NCBI GenBank assembly: GCA_935421135.1
Contig: OW285189.1
Location: 372,001 to 436,000, forward strand
Direction: 5' to 3'
DNA: 64,000 nucleotides
From: Bugulina stolonifera
Lineage: Eukaryota > Bryozoa > Gymnolaemata > Cheilostomatida > Bugulidae
The position numbers were made by a program, and so were the translations under genes. The notes beneath the pieces are model-generated. The model searched no databases. It worked only from the letters and a program-made list of their open reading frames with translations, and was not told where the DNA came from. Positions 53,501 through 64,000 of this stretch are shown piece after piece (the first letter of the stretch is position 1; every line of letters begins with the position of its first letter).

Positions 53501-56500
53501 GTAATCTATGCATTCTATGCATAGAATACATTATATGCATAGGATGCATAGAATACATTTATTACATAGAACGCATTCTGTGTATTCTATGTATTCTATG
53601 CATAGAATACATAGATTGCATTCTATGCATTCTATGCATAGAATACATTGAATACATAGAAGACATAGAAGACATAGAATGCATTCTGTGCAATCTATGC
53701 ACTCTATGCATAGAATACATAAATTGCATTCTATGCATTCTATGCATAGAATACATATAATACATATATTGCATTCTATGCACTCTATGCATTCAATGTA
53801 TTCTATGCATTCTATGTATTCTATTCATTCGATGCATAGAAAACATTTTATGCATAGAATGCAAGGAATACATTGATCACATAGAATGCATGCTATGCGT
53901 TCTATGCATTCTATGCATTCCATGCAATCTATGCATTCTATGCATAGAATACATAGATTACATTCTATGCATTCTATGCATAGAATACATATAATTCTAT
54001 GTCTTCTATATATTCTATGCATTCTATGCATAGAATACATAGATTGCATTCTATGCATTCTATGCATAGAATACATTGAATACATAGAATACATAGAAGA
54101 CATAGAATGCATAGATTGCATTCTACGCATTCTATGCAAAGAATACATAGATTGCATTCTATGCACTCTATGCATTCCATGTAATCTATGCATTCTATGT
54201 ATTCTATGCATTCGATGCATATAATACATTTTATGCATAGAATGCATAGAATACATAGAATACATAGATTGCACTCTATGCACTCTATGCATTCCATGTA
54301 ATCTATGCATTCTATGTATTCTATGCATTCGGTGCATAGAATGCATTTTATGCATAGAATGCATAGAATACATTGATCACATAGAATGCATTCTATGCAC
54401 TCTATGCATTCCATGTAATCTATGCACTCTATGCATAAAATACATAGATTGCATTCTATGCAGAGGATACATTGATCACATAGAATGCATTCTATGCACT
54501 CTATGCATTCCATGTAATCTATGCGTTCTATGCATAGAATACCTAGATTGCAATCTATGCATTTTATGCATTGAATACATATAATTCTATGTTTTCTATG
54601 TATTCTATGCATTCCATGCATAGAACACATAGAATACATAGATTGCACCCTATGCACTCTATGCATTCCATGTAATCTATGCGTTCTATGCATAAAATAC
54701 ATAGATTGCATTCTATGCATTCTATGCATGGAATACATAGAAGACATAGAATGCATAGAATGCATTACGTGCAATCTATGCACTCTATGCATAGAATACA
54801 TAGATTGCACTCTATGCACTCTATGCATTCCATGTAATCTATGCATTCTATGTATTCTATGCATTCGATGCATAGAATACATTTTATGCGTAGAATGCAT
54901 AGAATACATTTATCACATAGAATGCATTCTATGCACTCTATGCATTCCATGTAATCTATGCATTATATGCATAGAATACATAGATTGCATTCTATGCACT
55001 CTATGCATTCCATGTAATCTATGCATTCTATGTATTCTATGCATTCGATGCATATAATACATTTTATGCATAGAATGCATAGAATACATAGAATACATAG
55101 ATTGCATTCTATGCACTCTATGCATTCCATGTAATCTATGCATTCTATGTATTCTATGCATTCGGTGCATAGAATACATTTTATGCATAGAATGCATAGA
55201 ATACATTGATCACATAGAATGCATTCTATGCACTCTATGCATTCCATGTAACCTATGCATTCTATGCATAGAATACATAGATTGCATTCTATGCATTCTA
55301 TGCATAGAATACATTGAATACATAGAAGACATAGAAGACATAGAAGACATAGAATGCATAGAATGCATTCCATGTAACCTATGCACTCTATGCACAGAAT
55401 ACATAGATTGCATTCTATGCATTCGGTGCATAGAATACATAGAATACATTGAATACATAGAAAGCATTGTATGTAATCAATGTATTTTATGCATTCTATG
55501 CATAGAATACATTGATCACATAGAATGCATTCTATGCACTCTATGCATTCCATGTAATCTATGCGTTCTATGCATAGGATACATAGATTGCATTCTATGC
55601 ATAGAATACATATAATTCTATGTCTTCTATGTATTCTATGCATTCCATGCATAGAATACATAGAATACATAGATTGCACTCTATGCACTCTATGCACTCT
55701 ATGCATTCCATGTAATCTATGCATTCTATGTATTCTATGCATTCGGTGCATAGAAAACATTTTATGCATAGAATGCATAGAATACATTGATCACATACGA
55801 TGCAGTCTATGCACTGAATGCATATAATGCATAGGATGCATAGAGTGCATTCTATGCGTTTTATGAGTTTTATGCATTCTATGTAGTCCATGCATAACAT
55901 AGCACACATAGATTGCATTCTATGCACTCTATGCATTCCATGTAATCTATGCCTTCTATGTATTCTATGCATTCGATGCATATAATACATTTTATGCATA
56001 GAATGCATAGAATACATTGATCACATAGAATGCATTCTATGCACTCTATGCATTCCATGGAATCTATGCGTTCTATGCATAGAATACCTAGGTTGCATTC
56101 TATGCATTCTATGCATAGAATACATAGAAGACATAGAATGCATAGACTGCATCGTATGTGATCAATGTATTCTATGCATTCCATGCATAAAATGTATTCT
56201 ATGCACCGAATGCATAGAATACATAGAATGCATAGATTACATAGAATGCATAGAGTGCATAGAGTGCAATCTATGTATTATATGTATTCTATGCATGGAA
56301 TGCATAGAATACATAGAAGACATAGAATTATATGTATTCTATGCATAGAATGCATAGAATGCATATAATTCTATGTCTTCTATGTATTCTATGCGTTCTA
56401 TGCATAGAATACATAGATTGCATTCTATGCACTTTATGCATTCCATGTAATCTATGCATTCTATGTATTCTATGCATTCGGTGCATTGAATACATTTTCT

Positions 56501-59500
56501 GCATAGAATGCATAGAATACATTGGTCACATAGAATGCATTCTATGCACTGAATGCATAGGATGCATAGAGTGCATTCTATGCGTTTTATGAGTTCTATG
56601 CATTCTATGTAGTCTATGCATTCGGTGCATAGAATACATTTTATGCATAGAATGCATAGAATACATTGATGACATAGAATGCATTCTATGCACTCTATGC
56701 ATTTCATGTAACCTATGCACTCTATGCATAGAATACATAGATTGCGTTCTATGCATTCGACGCACAGAATACATTTTATGCATAGAATGCATAGAATACA
56801 TTGATCACATAGAATGCATTCTATACACTCTATGCATTCCATGTAATCTATGCATTCTATGCATAGACTACATAGATTGCATTCTATGCATTCTATGCAT
56901 TCTATGCATTTTATGCATGAAATACATAGAAGACATAGAACGCATAGAATGCGTTCCATGTAATCTATGCACTCTATGCATAGAATACATAGATTGCATT
57001 CTATGCATTCGATGCATAGAATACATAGATTGCATTTTATGCATTCTATGCATAGAATACATTGAATACATAGAAGACATAGAAGACATAGAATGCATAT
57101 AATGCATCCCATGTAATCTATGCACTCTATGCATAAAATGCATAGATTGCATTCTATGCATTCTATGCATTCGATGCATAGAATACATTGAATACATAGA
57201 AGGCATTGTATGTAATCAATGTATTTTATGCATTCTATGCATATAATACATAGAATACATAGAATGCATAGAATTCGTTCTATGTAATCAATGTATTCTA
57301 TGCATTCTATGAATAGAATGTATTCTATGCATCGAATGCATAGAATACATAGAATGCAATCTACAGTATGTATTCTATGCATAGAATGCATAGAATGCAA
57401 TCTATGTATTCTATGCATAGAATACATAGAATACATAGAATGCGTTCTATGTAATAAATGTAGTCTATGCATTCCATGCATAGAATGTATTCTATGCATA
57501 GAATACATAGACTGCATTCTATGTATTCTATGTATTTCATGCATAGAATACATAGAATGCAATCTATGTATTCTATGCATAGAATGCATAGAATGCAATC
57601 TATGTATTCTATGCATAGAATACATAGAATACACAGAATGTGTTCTATGTAATAAATGTATTCTATGCATCCTATGCATATAATGTATTCTATGCATAGA
57701 ATGCATAGATTACATGGAATGCATAGAGTGCATAGAATGCAATCTATGTATTCGATGCATCCAAAGCAAAGAATACATAGAATGTAATCAACATATTCTA
57801 TGCATAGAATACATAGATTGCATTCTATGCATTGAATGCATAGATTGCATTCTATGCATAGAATCCATAGATTGCATTCTATGCATAGAATACATAGACT
57901 GCATTCTATGTATTCTATGTATTCCATGCATAGAATACATAGATTGCATTTTATGCAATCTATGCATTCTGTGTAATCATGGTATTCTATGCATAGAATA
58001 CATAGAATACATAGAATACATAGAATGCACAGAATTCATTCTATGCCTTTTATGCATTCTATGTAGTCTACGAATAGAGTGAATAGAATGCAATCTATAT
58101 ATTCTATGCATAGAATGCGTAGAATGCCTTCTATGTAATCAATGTATTCTATGCATAGAATGTATTCTATGCATCAAATGCATAGAATACATAGAATGCA
58201 ATCTATGTATTCTATGCATAGAATGCAATCTATGTATTCTATGCATAGAATGCAATCTATGTATTTTATGGATGAAGTGCAATCTATGTATTCTATGCAT
58301 AGAATACATAGAACGCGTTCTATGTAATCAATGTATTCTATGCAATCTATGCATAGAATGTATTCTATGCATAGAATGTATTCTATGCATAGAATTATAT
58401 AGAATGCATAGAGTGCATAGAATGCAATCTATGTGTTCGACGCATAGAATGCATAGAATATATACTATGCACGGAGTGCATAGAATGCAATCTATGTATT
58501 CGATGCATCGAAGGCGCAGAATACATAGAATGCAATCTATGTATTCTGTGCATAGAATGCATAGAATATATACAATGCACAGAGGTCATAGAATGCAATC
58601 TATGTATTCAATGCATCGAAGGCATAGAATACATAGAATGCCATATATGTATTCTTTGCATAGAATACATTGATTGCATAGAATGCATTCTACGCATTCT
58701 ATGTAATCTATGCATTCTATGCATAGAATACATAGACTGCATTCTATGTATTCTATGTATTCCATGCATAGAATACATAAAATGCAATCTATGTATTCTA
58801 TGCATAGAATGTATTCTATGCATCGAATGCATAGAATACATAGAATGCAATCTATGTATTCTATGCATAGAATGCAATCTATGTATTTTATGGATGAAGT
58901 GCAATCTATGTATTCTATGCATAGAATACATAGAACGCGTTCTATGTAATCAATGTATTCTATGCATAGAATTATATAGAATGCATAGAGTGCATAGAAT
59001 GCAATCTATGTGTTCGACGCATAGAATGCATAGAATATATACTATGCACGGAGTGCATAGAATGCAATCTATGTATTCGATGCATCGAAGGCGCAGAATA
59101 CATAGAATGCAATCTATGTATTCTGTGCATAGAATGCATAGAATATATACAATGCACAGAGGTCATAGAATGCAATCTATGTATTCAATGCATCGAAGGC
59201 ATAGAATACATAGAATGCCATATATGTATTCTTTGCATAGAATACATTGATTGCATAGAATGCATTCTACGCATTCTATGTAATCTATGCATTCTATGCA
59301 TAGAATACATAGACTGCATTTTATGTATTCTATGTATCCCATGCATAGAATGCATAAAATGCAATCTATGTATTCTATGCATAGAATGTATTCTATGCAT
59401 CGAATGCATAGAATACATAGAATGCAATCTATGTATTCTATGCATAGAATGCAATCAATGTATTCTATGGGTAGAATGCAATCTATGTTTTCTATGCATA

Positions 59501-62500
59501 GAATACATAGAACGCGTTCTATGTAATCAATGTATTCTATGCATTCTATGCATAGAATGTATTCTATGCATAGAATGCATAAATTACATGTAATGCATAG
59601 AGTGCATAGAATGCAATCTATGTATTCTATGCATCAAAAGCATAGAATACATAGAATGCAATCAATGTATTCTATGCATAGAATACATAGAATGTAACCC
59701 ATGTATTCTATGCAGAGAATGCATAGAATACATGGAATGCATAGTATACATAGAATGCAATCTATGTATTCTATGCATAGAATGCAATCTATGTATTCTA
59801 TGCATAGAATGCAATCTATGTATTCTATGCATAGAATGCAATCTATGTATTCTATGGATGAAGTGCAATCTATGTATTCTATGCATAGAATACATAGAAC
59901 GCGTTCTATGTAATCAAGGTATTCTATGCATTCTATGCATAAAATGTATTCTATGCATAGAATGTATTCTATGCATAGAATTATATGGAATGCATAGAGT
60001 GCATAGAATGCAATCTATGTGTTCGACGCATAGAATGCATAGAATATATACTATGCACGGAGTGCATAGAATGCAATCTATGTATTCGATGCATCGAAGG
60101 CGCAGAATACATAGAATGCAATCTATGTATTCTCTGCATAGAATGCATAGAATATATACAATGCACAGAGGTCATAGAATGCAATCTATGTATTCAATGC
60201 ATCGAAGGCATAGAATACATAGAATGCCATCTATGTATTCTTTGCATAGAATACATTGATTGCATAGAATGCATTCTACGCATTCTATGTAATCTATGCA
60301 TTCTATGCATAGAATACATAGACTGCATTCTATGTATTCTATGTATTCCATGCATAGAATGCATAAAATGCAATCTATGCATTCTATGCATAGAATACAC
60401 AGAATGCAATCTATGTATTCTATGCATAGAATGCAATCAATGTATTCTATGGATAGAATGCAATCTATGTATTCTATGCATAGAATACATAGAACGCGTT
60501 CTATGTAATCAATGTATTCTATGCATAGAATGCATAAATTACATGGAATGCATAGAGTGCATAGAATGCAATCTATGTATTCTATGCATCGAATGCATAG
60601 AATACATAGAATGCAATCTATGTATTCTATGCATAGAATGCATAGAATGCATTCTATGTATTCTATGAATAGAATACATAGAATACACAGAATGCGTTCT
60701 ATGTAATAAATGTATTCTATGCATCCTATGCATATAATGTATTCTATTCAAATGCATAGATTACATGGAATGCATAGAGTGCATAGAATGCAATCTATGT
60801 ATTCGATGCATCCAAAGCAAAGAATACATAGAATGTAATCAACGTATTCTATGCATAGAATACATAGATTGCATTCTATGTATTCTATGTATTTCATGCA
60901 TAGAATGTATAGAATACAATCTATGTATGTATTACATGGAATGCATAGAGTGCATAGAATGCAATCTATGTATTCGATGCATCCAAAGCAAAGAATACAT
61001 AGAATGTAATCAACGTATTCTATGCATAGAATACATAGATTGCATTCTATGCATTGAATACATAGATTGCATAGACTGCATAGAATGCATTGAATGCACA
61101 GAATCCATTCTATGCCTTTTATGCGTTCTATGTATCCTATGAGTAGAATGCATAGAATGCAATCTATGTATTCTGCGCATAGAATGCATAGAATATATAC
61201 AATGAAAGAGGGCCTAGAATGCAATCTATGTATTCGATACATCGAAGGCATAAAATACATAGAATGCAATCTATGTATTCTATGCATGGAATACATAGAA
61301 TACATTGAATACATAGAATGCATAGAATGCATTCTATGTAATCAATGTATTCAATGCATTCTATGCATAGAATACATAGACTGCATTCTATGTATTCTAT
61401 GTATTCCATGCCTAGAATGCAATCTATGAATTCTATGCATAGAATTCATTCTATGCATAGAATGCATAGAATACATTGATTACATAGAACGCATTCTATG
61501 TATTCTATGCATAGAATACATAGATTGCATTCTATGCATAGAATACATAGATTGCATTCTATGCATAGAATACATAGATTGCATTCTATGCATTCTATGC
61601 ATAGAATACATAGAATGCATAGAATGCAGTCTATGTATTCTTTGCATAGAATGCATAGAATTCATTCTATGCATGCAATGCATAGAATACATTGATTACA
61701 TAGAACGCATTCTATGTATTCTATGTTTTTTATGGATTCTATGCATAGAATACATATGTAGATTACATAAAATGCATAGAGTGCATAAAATGCATTCTAT
61801 GTATTCTATGCATTCCATGTATTCTATGCATTCTCTGCATAGACTACATGGGTTACATTCTATGTATTCTATGCATAGAATACATTGATTACATTCAATG
61901 TATTTTTTGCTTTCGATGCATCGAATACATATATTGCATTCTATGCACTCTATGCATTCCATGCAATCTATGCATCCTATGCATAGAATACATCCTATGC
62001 ATCGAATGCATAGAATACATAGAATGCACAGAATTCATTCTATGCCTTTTATGCATTCTATGTAGTCTACGAATAGAGTGAATAGAATGCAATCTATATA
62101 TTCTATGCATCGAATGCGTAGAATGCAATCTATGTATTCTATGCATAGAATGCATAGAATATAGACAATGCACAGAGTGCATAGAATGCAATCTATGTAT
62201 TCGATGCATCGAAGGCATAGAATACATACATGTAGAATGCAATCTATGTATTCTATACATATAATACATAAAATGCATTGAATACGTACAATGCATGAAA
62301 TGCATTCTATGCATAGAATACATAGAATGCAATCCATGTATTCTATGCAGAGAATGCAATCCATGTATTCTATGCAGAGAATGCATCGAATACATGGAAT
62401 GCATAGAATACATAGAAAGCACAGAATGCATTTCATGCATTCTAAGTATTCTTTGCATAGTATGCATAGAATGCAATCTATGTGTTCTATGCATCGAATG

Positions 62501-64000
62501 CATAGAATATATAGATTGCATAGAACACATAGAATGCATAGAATGCGCTCTATGCATCCCATGTATCTTATGCATTCTATGCATTCTATGCATTCTATGC
62601 ATTCTATGCAGTCTATGTATTCTATGCATTCCATGTATTCTATGCATAGAATGCATAGAAAACATAGAATGCATAGAATGCGCTCTATGCATCCTATGTA
62701 TTCCATGCATTCAATGCGTAGAATGCGTTCTATGCATGCGATGCATTCTATGCAAGGAATGCATAGAATGCATTCTATGTATTCAATGTAATCTATGCAT
62801 AGAATGCATAGATTACAATCCATGTATTCTATGCAAAGAATGCATAGAATACATGGAATGCACAAAATACATAAAATGCACCGAATTCATTTCATGCATT
62901 CTATGTATTCCATGTATTCTATGCATTCTATGCATAGATTACATAGATTGCATTCTATGCATTCTATGCATAGAATACATAGAATGCATAGAGGGCATTC
63001 TATGCATTCTATGTTTTCTATCCATAGATTACATTGAATACATAGAATGCATTCTATGCATTGAAAACATACATGTAGAATGCATAGAATTTATTCTATG
63101 TAATCAATATATTCTATGCATTATATGCATAGAATACATAGAATGCATAGAGGGCATTCTATGCATTCTATGTTTTCTATGTATTCTATGCATAGAATAC
63201 ATAGAATGCAGTCTATGTATTCTATGCACAGAATGCATAGATTACATAGAATGCATAGAATGCATTCTATGCAATCAATGTATTCTATGCATAGAATACA
63301 TAGATTGCATTTTATGCATTTCATGCATTCTATGTATTCTATGCATAGAATGCATTGAATACATAGAAAACATAGAATGAGTTCTATGTAATCAATGTAT
63401 TCTTCGCATTCTATGCATAGAATGTATTCTATGCATGGAATACATAGAATACATAGAATGCAGTCTATGTATTCTATGCATAGAATGCAATCTATGTATT
63501 CTATGCATAGAATACGTTGATTACATTCTATGTATTCTTTGCTTTGGATGCATCGAATACATAGGTTGCGTTCTATGCACTCTATGCATTCCATGTAATC
63601 TATGCATTCTATGCATAGAATACATTATATGCATAGGATGCATAGAATACATTTATTACATAGAACGCATTCTGTGTATTCTATGTATTCTATGCATAGA
63701 ATACATAGATTGCATTCTATGCATTCTATGCATAGAATACATTGAATACATAGAAGACATAGAAGACATAGAATGCATTCTGTGCAATCTATGCACTCTA
63801 TGCATAGAATACATAAATTGCATTCTATGCATTCTATGCATAGAATACATATAATACATATATTGCATTCTATGCACTCTATGCATTCAATGTATTCTAT
63901 GCATTCTATGTATTCTATTCATTCGATGCATAGAAAACATTTTATGCATAGAATGCAAGGAATACATTGATCACATAGAATGCATGCTATGCGTTCTATG
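50577..64000. repeat. Pair of >3.3-kb blocks ~10.1 kb apart
   Basis: About 50577-53900 matches 60540-64000. The offset drifts through 9,968, 10,139, 10,112, 10,103 and 10,094. The steps after 10,139 are multiples of 9 bp, as expected for gain or loss of whole units; the first shift reflects a larger rearrangement around 60.8 kb. The second copy runs off the window. Confidence 0.85.

Larger units (their letters stand above)
30499..64000. repeat. 33.5-kb satellite of invertible 9-bp units
   Basis: Built almost wholly from CATAGAATG and CATTCTATG plus point variants (CATAGAATA, TATTCTATG, CAATCTATG, CACTCTATG). Both forms have CAT...ATG ends and differ only in the central AGA or TCT, which are reverse complements. 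Orientation therefore flips every one to a few units without leaving the 9-bp register. ATGCAT is restored at every joint, and perfect palindromes of 20-28 bp are everywhere. The array begins abruptly after CATCGATGAG and continues past the window end. Higher-order structure is listed separately. No unique spacer, gene or RNA gene was found inside. Long open frames (up to 635 codons on the minus strand) are by-products of the 9-bp period. Confidence 0.97.

Overview
The window looks like metazoan nuclear DNA, probably from a marine invertebrate. It is AT-rich, carries many TACATGTA-type palindromes, and has short GT-AG introns, foldback elements and kilobase-scale satellites. A sponge or cnidarian-grade animal would fit, but no single gene fixes the taxon. 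Nothing bacterial or viral was recognised. All gene models were built by eye from open frames, splice sites and intron phase; no search or RNA data were available.

Layout. 1-198 is a gap of N. 305-5890 is a tandem array of a ~370-bp unit (about 15 copies), with two more copies at 7330-8042. One copy carries a 175-bp insertion (3198-3372) flanked by a 13-bp target duplication, and its 3' end folds as a complete type I hammerhead self-cleaving ribozyme (3314-3372). A minus-strand three-exon gene (8057-10168) for a zinc-finger-like, serine-rich protein abuts the array. 11415-18206 is a cluster of long inverted repeats with nested small foldback elements. A minus-strand gene (18464-19460, possibly starting at 20728) encodes a small SGNH/GDSL-type hydrolase. 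20.7-30.4 kb is mostly non-coding, with scattered exon candidates, a 210-bp foldback element and short tandem repeats.

From about 30499 to the end of the window (33.5 kb, running off the edge) the DNA is a satellite built almost entirely of 9-mers. The two main ones are CATAGAATG and CATTCTATG. They share CAT...ATG ends and differ only in a core AGA or TCT, so inverting a unit keeps the 9-bp register. The array reads like a two-symbol string, with higher-order repeats of 27 bp, 3,300 bp, ~9 kb and ~10.1 kb. It leaves two reading frames open on each strand, which produces apparent ORFs of up to 635 codons that are not genes.

The two best gene models each rest on intron phases that match at every junction. 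The genes show no evident functional link; the window is dominated by repeat biology.
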